A stretch of DNA of 64,000 nt from Lachnospiraceae bacterium (GTDB lineage: Bacteria; Bacillota; Clostridia; Lachnospirales; Lachnospiraceae), in the NCBI GenBank assembly GCA_017428265.1, contig JAFRRD010000033.1, forward strand, positions 23,546 to 87,545, in the 5' to 3' direction. The stretch's first letter is position 1, and every line of letters begins with the position of its first letter. The translations under genes were made by a program, and so were the position numbers. Below the pieces are notes generated by a model. It had not been told where the DNA came from, did not search any database, and was given only the letters and a program-made list of their open reading frames with translations. Shown one piece after another: positions 48,262-56,849 of the stretch.

Positions 48262-50351
48262 GTTTCTTCCTCTGCTTTCTTTTCTGTCTTTTTCTTATTG
48301 GCTGAAGCCTTACGGCTTCCTTTTGTCTTCTTTTCCGTACCGGTCTCCTGCCATCTCGGATAAAAGCCGGCGGTGTGCGCAAAGGCGCTCCGCAGCCACG
48401 GGCGGTTGTCCGTTTCCTTGACGGCTTCGACACGGCGACGGATGAAATCGTCCAGTTTCGCCATGTATTCATCCGCGGTGATCGTCCCCTCGGCGGTCCG
48501 GGTCAGGCCCAACTCCCAGCTCGCGGTCAGTTCGGCGTTAAGGAGAGGTTTGATCGAGCAAAGGACCGTGTCGAAGATCATCTCGCCGAGCTGCGTGGGC
48601 TGGACGATCTGCGTCTTTTTTACCACGGACAGGTAGCGGTTCGTCTCGAGTTTTTTCAGGATCTCCGCGCGTGTCGCGCTCGTGCCAATGCCGGAGCCCT
48701 TGATCTGCGCACGCAGTTCTTCGTCTTCGATGAACTGGCCGGCATTTTCCATTGCGAGGATCAGAGAACCTGTGTTGTAGCGTGAAGGCGGCGTCGTCTC
48801 GCCTTCCTTGATGTCGATCCCGGCAGCCGGAAGTTTCTGCCCTGCTTTCAGTGAAGCGAGCAGCTCGCCGAGGCCGGCGGCATCCTGCTCCTCTTCCTCT
48901 CCGTCGGTCTTCTTTTTGTTCTGCCAGAGGCCGCTGACCGCCATGAAGCCTTCGCTCACGAGAGTCTTGTAGGAGGCAAAGAAATGTTCCGTGTCCATCT
49001 TTGCTTCCAGTTCGTATTTCTGGTATTCCGCGGGCGGATAGAATATCGCAAGGAAGCGGCGGACGATCTTTTCGTAGACACTGCGGGCCGTCTGGCTCAG
49101 AGACACCAGGTTCTGTAGCCCCTGCCCGGTCGGGATGATCGCATAATGGTCCGTGATCATTTTGTCGTTGGTGTAGCGGCTCTTCCCGATGCCCTTGTAC
49201 AGTCCGTTTTCGAGAATGTGCTGCGCAAAGCCGGCCACGTCGCCGATCTTCGCGAGGCCGCGGATGTTCCTGTCGATTTCCTTGGCGACTGCGCTTGAAA
49301 GCACGCGCGCATCGGTCCTCGGATAGGTGACCAGTTTCTTTTCGTAGAGTTCCTGTGCGATCTTCAAGGTCTCGTCCGGGCTGATCTTAAGGCTCCGCGA
49401 GCAGGTGTTCTGCAGTTCTGCAAGGTTGAACAGAAGCGGCGGATTGACCTTTTCTTTCTTCGATGTGAGCTTGACGATCTCCGCCTCGGCCGGCTGCGGC
49501 GCCATCAGATCCGCGGCCGTCTTTTCCGCGACCGCTCTTTCCTTAAAACCGTTGTTCCGGTAGAGATACGGCGCATCCTTATGCCGTGAATCGTCGGTCA
49601 CGCGCCACTCGGTATCGAGTGTCCTGCCTTCATCGCCTTCCGGTTTATGATGCAGGACCAGTTTGTAAAAGGGCGTCTTGACGAAACTCCTGATCTCGCG
49701 TTCGCGCCGCACCACCATGCCGAGCACGCAGGTCATGACGCGCCCGACTGCGATCTTCAGTTTCGGATCGCCGAGGAAATCCCGGATCTCGTAACCGTAT
49801 TTGACGCTGAGCAGGCGTGAGAAATTGATCCCCATGAGATAGTCTTCCTTGGCCCGGAGGTACGCGGCGTCGGACAGGTGGTCATATTCCGTTTCGTCCT
49901 TTGCCTCCTGAATGCCCCGGCGGATCTCCTCCTCGGTCTGCGAATCGATCCAGACGCGCAGCTGCTTCGTCGTCTTCGGGACGCCGGCCATCTGCGCGAC
50001 AAGACGGTAAATGTATTCGCCCTCACGTCCCGAGTCCGTGCAGACGTAGATGCGGTCAACGTCCTTCCGGTGCATAAGGGTTTTTACCGTATTGAACTGT
50101 TTCTTTACGGCGGGGATCAGTTCGTATTTGAATTCTTCGGGGATGAAGGGAAGGGTTTCAAGAGACCATTTTTTCAGGGCAGGATCGTAGACTTCCGGAT
50201 AACTCATGGTCACCAGATGGCCCACACACCAAGTGACGACGGCTCTCTCGCTTTCGAGGTAACCGTCGTTACGGGTCATGGGTTCATGCAGCGCCTTCGC
50301 AAATTCCTGCGCGACGCTTGGTTTTTCGGCAATGAAAAGGGCTTTAGCCAT
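48258..50351 (-). CDS. topB: DNA topoisomerase III
   Basis: Type IA topoisomerase of 697 residues that resolves single-strand-linked DNA, including recombination intermediates. The TOPRIM domain begins ALFIAEKPSVAQEFA, with the acidic DSGREGEYIYR near residue 116. The catalytic Tyr is in the TYPRTDAR motif near residue 340. The C-terminus is a short Lys-rich tail without zinc fingers. The start overlaps the GIY-YIG gene by eight bases. Confidence 0.95.
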   Translation of the reverse strand: MAKALFIAEKPSVAQEFAKALHEPMTRNDGYLESERAVVTWCVGHLVTMSYPEVYDPALKKWSLETLPFIPEEFKYELIPAVKKQFNTVKTLMHRKDVDRIYVCTDSGREGEYIYRLVAQMAGVPKTTKQLRVWIDSQTEEEIRRGIQEAKDETEYDHLSDAAYLRAKEDYLMGINFSRLLSVKYGYEIRDFLGDPKLKIAVGRVMTCVLGMVVRREREIRSFVKTPFYKLVLHHKPEGDEGRTLDTEWRVTDDSRHKDAPYLYRNNGFKERAVAEKTAADLMAPQPAEAEIVKLTSKKEKVNPPLLFNLAELQNTCSRSLKISPDETLKIAQELYEKKLVTYPRTDARVLSSAVAKEIDRNIRGLAKIGDVAGFAQHILENGLYKGIGKSRYTNDKMITDHYAIIPTGQGLQNLVSLSQTARSVYEKIVRRFLAIFYPPAEYQKYELEAKMDTEHFFASYKTLVSEGFMAVSGLWQNKKKTDGEEEEQDAAGLGELLASLKAGQKLPAAGIDIKEGETTPPSRYNTGSLILAMENAGQFIEDEELRAQIKGSGIGTSATRAEILKKLETNRYLSVVKKTQIVQPTQLGEMIFDTVLCSIKPLLNAELTASWELGLTRTAEGTITADEYMAKLDDFIRRRVEAVKETDNRPWLRSAFAHTAGFYPRWQETGTEKKTKGSRKASANKKKTEKKAEEET

Positions 50352-50589
50352 GAGCGATCAGTTCGAGTTTTTCCTTCCTTTTGAGCTTTTTCAGCGCGGC
50401 TTCGCGCTTCATCGCTTCTTCTTTGGAATTATACTCTTCCAGATGCACAAGTTCAACCGGCAAACGGGATTTTGTGTATTTTGCCCCCTTGCCGGCGTTA
50501 TGCATCATCAGGCGGTGCGCAGGATCGTTCGTCCATCCGGTATAGAGCGTCCCGTCGCCGCATTTCAGGATATAGACAAATGCAGCCAT
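50344..50589 (-). CDS. GIY-YIG domain protein (YhbQ-like)
   Basis: Single-domain GIY-YIG nuclease-like protein of 81 residues. The motif is seen as FVYILKCGDGTLYTGWTND near the start, with VHLEEYNSKEEAMKREAALKKLKRKEK (split around residues 48-74) containing the conserved Glu. Small free-standing members are widespread and of uncertain role. The ATG at 50589 lies four bases after the anti-sigma stop; a TTG further upstream is possible. It overlaps topB by eight bases. Confidence 0.88.
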   Translation of the reverse strand: MAAFVYILKCGDGTLYTGWTNDPAHRLMMHNAGKGAKYTKSRLPVELVHLEEYNSKEEAMKREAALKKLKRKEKLELIAHG

Positions 50590-50593
50590 CTTT

Positions 50594-51616
50594 TTATCTG
50601 TCCGCAATTATGCTGTCAAGGAGGCTGTTCAGTTCTTTCCTTTCTTCTTCCGACAGGCGGTATTCCCTGCCGTCCGCACTCAGAAGGCCTTCCTCGCTGT
50701 CATAATCGAAACGGTCTTCCCCGATCGCGAAAGCGATCGCATCATCGGACGTCACGGCATATTCCATGCTTGTTGCTTTTTCCGTCCCCGTCCCGTCTTC
50801 CGTGCAGGCCTCTGATCCGTCACGCCCATCCGGCTCCGCACTTTCCGGCAGATCGGTGCTTTCCGGCGATTCCGTACTTTCAGCGGGCTCAGTGTTTTCA
50901 ACCGGTTCCGCGCTCTCATCCGACTCGGTGTTTTCGGCCGGTAAAGACGCATCGGGATCTTCCGCAGAAACATCTTCCGGAACAGTAACTTCCTCCATGA
51001 GGCCTGTCATCGGGCTGACGATTTCGCAGATCTGTTCCAAAACGGATACCGGCAGTTCAGCCGTAACTTCAGACGCTTCCTCTGCCGTCTTTTCTGCGCT
51101 GCCGTCCTGTACATTCATATACAGCATAACTGTCGTTAATGCGTTGCTGATGCGGTATTCGGCCGTGCCGTAAATGACGCTGAAACTAAGATCTTCGAGT
51201 TCCCCTTCCATTCGCGCCGTCGTAACGGCTGTATCTGCCGTCGGGACATTCATATAATACGACGGGGCCTCCATTTCAGGTGCCGGTGTTTCGTTCGATT
51301 TGAGGTCCTGTTCGACGAACTCCAGAGCCGCGTTGTGCCCGGCATTGGCTTCGGTGACGCGGTCATTTGCCGAAGTTGGCTCGGATCTGTGATTATTGGG
51401 GACCACGGCAACGAGCAGTACGATCACTGCGGCTGCGGAGGCGATCCACCCGAGGTGCTTCAGCGGGAAGCGGCTGACCTTTGCAGGCGCCTCGGCTTCC
51501 GGTCCGGCCTTCTTTGCGGCTTCGGCGGCCTCGGCAGCTTTCACCGCCTCCATCAGGCGGTCATGCTGCTCCTCATCCAGCCGGATCCTGTCCATATAAT
51601 TCTTATAGGCTTTCAT
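50594..51616 (-). CDS. Probable membrane anti-sigma factor
   Basis: Single-pass membrane protein of 340 residues encoded directly after an ECF sigma gene, with a 14-base overlap. The cytoplasmic N-terminus (1-54) is charged and helical, as expected of a sigma-binding domain. The membrane segment is at about 55-72. The outside part includes a segment (about 212-281) dominated by Ser, Thr, Glu and Pro with repeats such as ESTES, ENTE and ESAEP, then a C-terminal domain ending in a short charged helix. No zinc-binding HxxxCxxC motif is present. The assignment rests on topology and operon position. Confidence 0.75.
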   Translation of the reverse strand: MKAYKNYMDRIRLDEEQHDRLMEAVKAAEAAEAAKKAGPEAEAPAKVSRFPLKHLGWIASAAAVIVLLVAVVPNNHRSEPTSANDRVTEANAGHNAALEFVEQDLKSNETPAPEMEAPSYYMNVPTADTAVTTARMEGELEDLSFSVIYGTAEYRISNALTTVMLYMNVQDGSAEKTAEEASEVTAELPVSVLEQICEIVSPMTGLMEEVTVPEDVSAEDPDASLPAENTESDESAEPVENTEPAESTESPESTDLPESAEPDGRDGSEACTEDGTGTEKATSMEYAVTSDDAIAFAIGEDRFDYDSEEGLLSADGREYRLSEEERKELNSLLDSIIADR

Positions 51617-52082
51617 CGCGTGCCTCCCCGTAATCCTTCAGCATGCCTTTCAGTTTCTCGCGTCCGCGGGCCAGCCTCGTTCTGACCGTGCTGACGTTTT
51701 CATTCAGGATCTGTGCGATCTCTGCGGTACTGTATCCTTCATAATAATAGAGGAAAATGGCTTCACGGTAGTTTTCGGGAAGCTTCATGACCTCTTCCAG
51801 AACGCTTTGTTCTTCCTCGTCCTCGGCCGGGTAGATGTCCAGCAGTTCGCAGGACAGGCGGTGAGCCGCCGACGTGACCAGGTTGCGGGAAAGGTTCATG
51901 ACCACGCGAAGAAGCCAGGCTTTTTCATGCTCGTCAGACTGGAAATCCGGCCGGCTGGTGATCCATTTGATGAAGGTCTCCTGAACCATGTCCAGCGCGT
52001 CTTCCCGGTTCTGCGTGATGGTGAGCGCGGCGCGATAGAGCAGATTTTCGTATTTGAGTACGATCTCTTCCGCTGTCTTCAC
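51603..52082 (-). CDS. ECF-type RNA polymerase sigma factor
   Basis: Extracytoplasmic-function sigma factor of about 159 residues. Region 2 shows ALTITQNREDALDMVQETFIKW (core DALDMVQETF near residue 28) and region 4 shows PENYREAIFLYYYEGYSTAEIAQIL (core GYSTAEIAQIL near 120) followed by STVRTRLARGREKLK. The GTG at 52082, with AAAGGA upstream, is preferred over a TTG at 52103, because the TTG lies before the expected transcription start of the ECF-type promoter. It is followed by the anti-sigma gene and has a divergent DUF4349 gene. Confidence 0.93.
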   Translation of the reverse strand: MKTAEEIVLKYENLLYRAALTITQNREDALDMVQETFIKWITSRPDFQSDEHEKAWLLRVVMNLSRNLVTSAAHRLSCELLDIYPAEDEEEQSVLEEVMKLPENYREAIFLYYYEGYSTAEIAQILNENVSTVRTRLARGREKLKGMLKDYGEARDESL

Positions 52083-52104
52083 TGGTTTTTTCCTTTCCGT
52101 CAAG

Positions 52105-52133
52105 AATACAAATGAGAAGGGCCAAACGTTTCA
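52105..52133 (-). promoter_or_regulatory. ECF-type promoter of the sigma/anti-sigma operon
   Basis: TGAAAC (52128-52133), 17 bases, TGTATT (52105-52110). TGAAAC followed by GTTT resembles SigW-type -35 boxes. The same architecture is found on the other strand upstream of the DUF4349 gene. Autoregulation is inferred. Confidence 0.65.
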
Positions 52134-52171
52134 GCCTCCGGGAAAGTATTTTAAACTTTTTTTCGCGCTTT

Positions 52172-52200
52172 TGCAACGTTTGACGCGACCCGATTGTATT
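52172..52200 (+). promoter_or_regulatory. ECF-type promoter of the DUF4349 lipoprotein gene
   Basis: TGCAAC (52172-52177), 17 bases, TGTATT (52195-52200). Both -35 boxes continue as AACGTTT, and spacing and -10 box are identical to the divergent sigma promoter. No good sigma-A promoter was found for this gene. Confidence 0.65.
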
Positions 52201-52255
52201 ATAGGCGAATCGGACTTTTCGTACGCTGAAAAAAAGCGCAAGGAGGATATTGATC

Positions 52256-53281
52256 ATGAAAAAAAGAATAACTTCAGTCATCGCCGTCCTGGCGGCCCTG
52301 GCCCTTCTGATTGCCGGCTGCGGAAGCAAAAAGGCGCCGGAATCTTCGGCCAAAAACCAAGGAAGCTATTACAGCAGTTCCCCGGGAGAGATGGAATTTG
52401 CCGCCGATGATATGCGTGACAGTTCTTACTATACCGTAATGACTTCCAACTACGGGAAGGCCGAGGCGGCGGAACCCGAGACAGAAAAGCCTGCCTCCCA
52501 GAGCAGCGCCTCAGACGGCCGCAAGCTCGTCAAGACGATGTCTTTCAATATTGAAACGCAGGACTTCGACAAGTCGACTGCCGATATCACCCTGATGGTG
52601 AACCGGCTCGGCGGCTATGTGGAAAACGCCAGCGTTTCCGGAAACAGTTCCCGCAAGTCCGATACCCGCACCGCGACATACGTGCTGCGCATCCCGGTCG
52701 CCTCTCTTGCTGAATTCGAAAACGGAGTCGGCGGCATCGGCAACATCACCTCCCGCTCCGAAAAAGTCCAGGACATCACGCTGACTTACACGGACACCGC
52801 CAGCCGTCTGAAATCCCTGGAGACCCAGCGCGACGCCCTGATTGAAATGATGGGCAAGGCAGACAAACTGGAAGACCTGCTGACCATCCAGGACCATCTG
52901 TCCTATATCCAGTACGAGCTGGAAAACTACGCTTCCCAGCTCCGTCTGTATGACAACCAGGTGGAATATTCTTCCGTTTCGCTCAAGCTGACGGAAGTCA
53001 AGGTCTATACCGAACCCGAAGAAGAGCCTGAGACCTTCGGCGAACGCCTGGCGGCCGCCTTCAAGGAAGGTCTGGAAGATGCCGGTGAGTTCTTCAAGGA
53101 TCTTATCATTTTCCTGGCCGGCAGCCTGCCCGTGCTGCTGATCTTCGTCGGCATCATCGTGCTGATTGTCGTGCTGATCAAACGCGCAATCAAAAAACGG
53201 CGTGCCCGCAAGGCCGCCGCAAGGAATGCGTATGCCGCCGCCCCGAATCTTCCGGACAGCGGAAACGCTGCAAAGGATTGA
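52256..53281 (+). CDS. DUF4349 domain lipoprotein with C-terminal membrane anchor
   Basis: Exported protein of 341 residues. The signal peptide ends in a lipobox LIAGC with Cys22. The DUF4349 domain (about 85-280) includes MSFNIETQDFDKSTADI, GGYVENASVSG and LTYTDTASRLKSLETQRDAL, with a coiled-coil stretch. A membrane segment (about 280-310) and a basic tail follow. The family is common in Firmicutes, is often linked with ECF sigma factors, and is not understood. The ATG at 52256 has AGGAGG upstream. Shared promoter architecture suggests it belongs to the regulon of the divergent sigma factor. Confidence 0.9.
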   Translation: MKKRITSVIAVLAALALLIAGCGSKKAPESSAKNQGSYYSSSPGEMEFAADDMRDSSYYTVMTSNYGKAEAAEPETEKPASQSSASDGRKLVKTMSFNIETQDFDKSTADITLMVNRLGGYVENASVSGNSSRKSDTRTATYVLRIPVASLAEFENGVGGIGNITSRSEKVQDITLTYTDTASRLKSLETQRDALIEMMGKADKLEDLLTIQDHLSYIQYELENYASQLRLYDNQVEYSSVSLKLTEVKVYTEPEEEPETFGERLAAAFKEGLEDAGEFFKDLIIFLAGSLPVLLIFVGIIVLIVVLIKRAIKKRRARKAAARNAYAAAPNLPDSGNAAKD

Positions 53282-53284
53282 TAT

Positions 53285-53950
53285 TTACGGTTGGCCGTAC
53301 TCCCGGAGGAAAGCCTCCCCGGCCGTGACGATCTCCGTTTCTCCGATAAGTTCAAGCTTTGCCCTGCCCGCGGAAGCATCACCGAGCGCAGCGGAGAACC
53401 CTTCCTCCCCGCCGGCGCTTAGGTACAGCAGCAGTTCCGCATTTTCGGCAAAGCTGCGTCCGCCTTCGTAAACGGACGGATCGTTGCGGATGAACTTATC
53501 CACACGTGCAAGGTCAGTGTAGCCGCAGGTCACACTGACCTTTTTTGCCGGAAGGACCAGGGCGGTCCCGGCCTTGTCCAGCGCGTCCTGCGAAGCCGCG
53601 GTATAGGCTCGTACCAACCCGCCCGTTCCGAGGAGCGTTCCGCCGAAATAGCGGGTCACGATAATGAGTGCGTCATGAATGTCCCGCCCGAGCAGGACCT
53701 CCAGGATCGGCTTTCCCGCCGTGCCGGACGGTTCGCCGTCATCGCTGAAGCGGACCAGTTCGCGGTTCGGACCGATCACATAGGCAAAACAGTGGTGCCT
53801 TGCATCGTAGGTCTTCTTCTTTTCGGCAGCAATCAGGGACAGAGCCTCTTCTTCCGTGCGGACGGGATATGCCGCCGCCGGAAAACGTGACCGTTTCTCT
53901 TCGTAATAACCGTATCCGGTCTCTGTCAGGATCGCATAAGGTTCTGCCAT
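53285..53950 (-). CDS. yigZ: YigZ family protein (IMPACT/UPF0029)
   Basis: Protein of 221 residues with an N-terminal UPF0029/Impact domain (about 1-125) and a C-terminal DUF1949 ferredoxin-like domain. Signatures are KKTYDARHHCFAYVIG near residue 45, SDDGEPSGTAGKPIL near 70 and IVTRYFGGTLLGTGGLVRAY near 97. The IMPACT homologue in eukaryotes regulates Gcn2; the bacterial role is unknown. It converges with the DUF4349 gene, leaving only three bases between stop codons and no visible terminator. Confidence 0.93.
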   Translation of the reverse strand: MAEPYAILTETGYGYYEEKRSRFPAAAYPVRTEEEALSLIAAEKKKTYDARHHCFAYVIGPNRELVRFSDDGEPSGTAGKPILEVLLGRDIHDALIIVTRYFGGTLLGTGGLVRAYTAASQDALDKAGTALVLPAKKVSVTCGYTDLARVDKFIRNDPSVYEGGRSFAENAELLLYLSAGGEEGFSAALGDASAGRAKLELIGETEIVTAGEAFLREYGQP

Positions 53951-53980
53951 GGTTCTGCCGCCCTTTCCTTTGTCCGCTTC

Positions 53981-54009
53981 AGCATAGCACGGCGGCGGAC
54001 TTTTGCCAA
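53981..54009 (-). promoter_or_regulatory. yigZ promoter
   Basis: TTGGCA (54004-54009), 17-base spacer, TATGCT (53981-53986). It lies next to the divergent PBP promoter. Confidence 0.6.
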
Positions 54010-54024
54010 GCGGATACTTTCCTC

Positions 54025-54053
54025 TTCCACATTTCCGCCGTTTCTGCTATAAT
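54025..54053 (+). promoter_or_regulatory. Promoter of the class A PBP gene
   Basis: TTCCAC (54025-54030), 17-base spacer, consensus TATAAT (54048-54053). The weak -35 box suggests modest expression or an activator. AAGGAGG follows the start site closely. Confidence 0.6.
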
Positions 54054-54074
54054 ATCACTTCAAGGAGGTGTCTG

Positions 54075-56762
54075 ATGACTTTTGATGCCGAAACTGTCGA
54101 ATATGAGCTGGAGCATGCGGCACACCGTTCGCGTAAAATGACGAGCCGCCTGATTCTCCATGCGCTGAAGCTCATTGTTCTGCTGGCCGTGCTGGCCGCA
54201 GCGATCGGCGGCAGCTTTCTTTACGGCACAATAAAAGGCATCGTTGACCAGGCACCCGAAGCGGAATCCCTGACCATCTCACCGCTCGGCATCGCTTCGA
54301 CCCTCTATGACAGGGACGGCAATGCGGTTGAGACCCTGATCAAATCCGGCTCGAACCGCGATCCGGTCGCCTATTCCGCCGTTCCCGAAAACCTCATCAA
54401 AGCTTTCGTTGCGATCGAGGATGAGCGTTTCTGGACGCATGAAGGCGTGGACATCCGCGGTGTCCTCCGTTCCATGGCCTCTCTTCTTCTGAAAGGAAGC
54501 ATCAACGGCGGCGCCTCCACCATTACCCAGCAGCTCATCAAGAACAACGTCTTCAACGGCGGCTCGGAAAAAGGCTGGGGCGCGCGCTTCATTCGCAAGT
54601 TCCAGGAGCAGTACCTGGCCATTAAACTTGAAAAGGAAGTGCCCAAGGAAGAGATCCTGATCAGTTATCTGAACTCGATCAACCTCGGGCAGAACAGCCT
54701 CGGCGTCCAGGTCGCGAGCCAGCGCTATTTCGGCAAGGACGTGGGCGATCTGACGCTTTCCGAATGCGCCTGTATCGCCGGCATCACACAGAACCCCTAC
54801 CGCTACAACCCGATCCGCTTCCCGGAAAACAACGAGCAGCGCCGTCTCTCGGTCCTGAACCACATGCTGGACCAGAAACTGATCACCGCCGATGAATATG
54901 CGGAAGCGCTCGCCGACACGGCTTCCCTTTATGAACGGATCGCCGAAAACAACCTCCGCATCCGTGAGAATTCCTCGACCTATACCTATTTCACCGACGC
55001 CGTCATCAATCAGGTCCTGAAAGATCTGCAGACCGAGCTCGGCTACAGTGAAGACGATGCCTACACGATGCTTTACAGCGGCGGGCTGAATATCCAGACG
55101 ACGCTGGACAGCAGCATCCAGGCCATCGTGGACGAGGAGGTCAACGATCCGTCGAATTATCCCGAAGACTGCTTTAAATGGTCCTTCACCTGCCAGATCA
55201 TGGCGGAAACCGCAGACGGATCCACAAAAACCTACAGTGAAAATCAGATCAAAAAAGAGTATCAGCTGAGCGATCTGGTCTTCGAAACCAAAGACGAGAT
55301 CGCCGCGCTCATCACGCAGTTCAAAAAAGACCTTGCAGCCGGCGGCTCATCCGTGATCGACGAAAAGGTCTACTATACGCTGCAGCCGCAGCTTTCCGCC
55401 GTCGTCATCGACCACACTACCGGCCAGGTCCTCGCCATCTGCGGCGGCCGCGGCGAAAAGAGCGTGAGCCGTTCCTTCAACCGCGCGACCGACACCTACC
55501 GTTCCCCGGGTTCCACCTTTAAGATCCTCTCCACTTTCGCTCCGGGGCTTGACAGCCGCGAGATCACGCTGGCCGACTGGCAGAACGATCTGCCTTTCAC
55601 CTATGAAGGCTATACCATGCGGAACTGGTGGGACAGCGACCTCTGGCTCGGCCGCTGCAATGCCCGGATGGCGATCGTTTATTCCATGAACGTCATTTCC
55701 GCCAATTTCATGGTCAACAAGATCGGCATCGAGCGGGCTTTTGATACGCTCAGCCAGTTCGGCTTCACCTCGCTCGTCCGCAAGGAGACCATCAACGGAA
55801 AAGTTTATTCCGACATCGGTCCTGCGCTTTGCATCGGCAGCCTGACCAAAGGCGTCAATCTGCTGGAACTGACCGATGCCTTCGCCGCACTGGCCAACAG
55901 CGGGACCTACATCGAGCCGACGTTCTATACCAGGATCACCGATCACAGCGGCAAGGTCCTTCTGGAACGCGGACAGGAAAGCCACCGCGTCGTCGAGCCG
56001 TCGACTGCCTGGCTTCTCGGCAGTGCCATGGCCGATTCGATGGTCGATCAGAAAGCCAAAGGGAAGGTCGGCACCAATTCCTCCATGGCGGCGCTTGACC
56101 GCGGCATGCCGGCTGCCGGCAAATCCGGCACGTCCACCGATTCGACCGGCAAGGGACGTGATTACTGGTTCATCGGCTATACCGGTTACTACACCATGGG
56201 TGTCTGGACCGGTTTTGATGACGGCGGCATTACGCTCACCGGCAACATCACCAAGAACCATTATCAGAAAGTCGTCTGGAAAAAGGTGATGGACCGCATT
56301 CATGCAGACAAAGAGGTCGTCCCGTTCATTCAGCCCGGAAATATCGTGAGCGCGCGCATCTGTCCGCTTTGCGGCAAGCTTGCCGTCTCCGGCCTTTGTG
56401 ACAAAGATACGGTCAATCCGCCGTACATCGAGTATTTCGCGATGGGTACAGAACCGACGGAGTACTGCGACTGTCACGTGCTGATCCGGATCTGCAATGA
56501 TTCCAAATGCGAAGCCGGACCGTGGTGCACCGATACCTATACCAAGCTCTATTATTCGATCCCGAAAACGTCTCCGGAGACCGTGGATTCCGCGAAGATC
56601 TACCAGTACGGCGTCAGCCCCAAAGTCTGCACCAGGCACAAGGAACCGGAAAAGAAGCCGGAGGAGACCGAAACCCAGCCTGTTGAGCAGTCTTCTGACG
56701 ACAGCGGCGAGCAGGCATCCGCGGATAACGCCGGCGGTCAGGCAGACGGCGGGCAGAACTAA
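54075..56762 (+). CDS. Class A penicillin-binding protein (PBP1A-type)
   Basis: Bifunctional peptidoglycan synthase of 895 residues. A membrane segment (about 28-50) is followed by a GT51 glycosyltransferase domain (catalytic Glu in AIEDERFW, Glu115; GGASTITQQL near 145) and a transpeptidase domain: SxxK as STFK (Ser480), SxN as SMN in YSMNVISANF and KSGTS near 690. The last 100 residues form a Cys-rich module (CPLC, CDC, CNDSKC) and an acidic Pro/Glu tail. The start at 54075 is fixed by AAGGAGG; a longer upstream frame lies before the transcription start. A bidirectional terminator follows. Confidence 0.95.
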   Translation: MTFDAETVEYELEHAAHRSRKMTSRLILHALKLIVLLAVLAAAIGGSFLYGTIKGIVDQAPEAESLTISPLGIASTLYDRDGNAVETLIKSGSNRDPVAYSAVPENLIKAFVAIEDERFWTHEGVDIRGVLRSMASLLLKGSINGGASTITQQLIKNNVFNGGSEKGWGARFIRKFQEQYLAIKLEKEVPKEEILISYLNSINLGQNSLGVQVASQRYFGKDVGDLTLSECACIAGITQNPYRYNPIRFPENNEQRRLSVLNHMLDQKLITADEYAEALADTASLYERIAENNLRIRENSSTYTYFTDAVINQVLKDLQTELGYSEDDAYTMLYSGGLNIQTTLDSSIQAIVDEEVNDPSNYPEDCFKWSFTCQIMAETADGSTKTYSENQIKKEYQLSDLVFETKDEIAALITQFKKDLAAGGSSVIDEKVYYTLQPQLSAVVIDHTTGQVLAICGGRGEKSVSRSFNRATDTYRSPGSTFKILSTFAPGLDSREITLADWQNDLPFTYEGYTMRNWWDSDLWLGRCNARMAIVYSMNVISANFMVNKIGIERAFDTLSQFGFTSLVRKETINGKVYSDIGPALCIGSLTKGVNLLELTDAFAALANSGTYIEPTFYTRITDHSGKVLLERGQESHRVVEPSTAWLLGSAMADSMVDQKAKGKVGTNSSMAALDRGMPAAGKSGTSTDSTGKGRDYWFIGYTGYYTMGVWTGFDDGGITLTGNITKNHYQKVVWKKVMDRIHADKEVVPFIQPGNIVSARICPLCGKLAVSGLCDKDTVNPPYIEYFAMGTEPTEYCDCHVLIRICNDSKCEAGPWCTDTYTKLYYSIPKTSPETVDSAKIYQYGVSPKVCTRHKEPEKKPEETETQPVEQSSDDSGEQASADNAGGQADGGQN

Positions 56763-56788
56763 GCCCGCATTCCCGTTTGTCAGGATAA

Positions 56789-56835
56789 AAAAGCCCCGGT
56801 CTGTTTCACAACAACAGGCCGGGTTCCTTTTTTTA
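56789..56835. terminator. Bidirectional terminator between the PBP and TIR genes
   Basis: CCCGGTCTGTT (56795-56805) pairs fully, with one G-T, with AACAGGCCGGG (56813-56823), then TTCCTTTTTTT on the plus side and GCTTTTTTATCC on the minus side. It serves both convergent genes. Confidence 0.9.
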
Positions 56836-56849
56836 TATCGTTTTGATGC

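Noticed and set aside
51603-52103. A TTG at 52103 as start of the ECF sigma gene.
   Set aside because: It lies only two bases from the -10 box of the best promoter, before the expected transcription start. The GTG at 52082 has a ribosome binding site.
55347-56639. A 430-codon minus-strand frame antisense to the class A PBP gene.
   Set aside because: The PBP motifs fix the coding strand, and the antisense frame has only biased composition.
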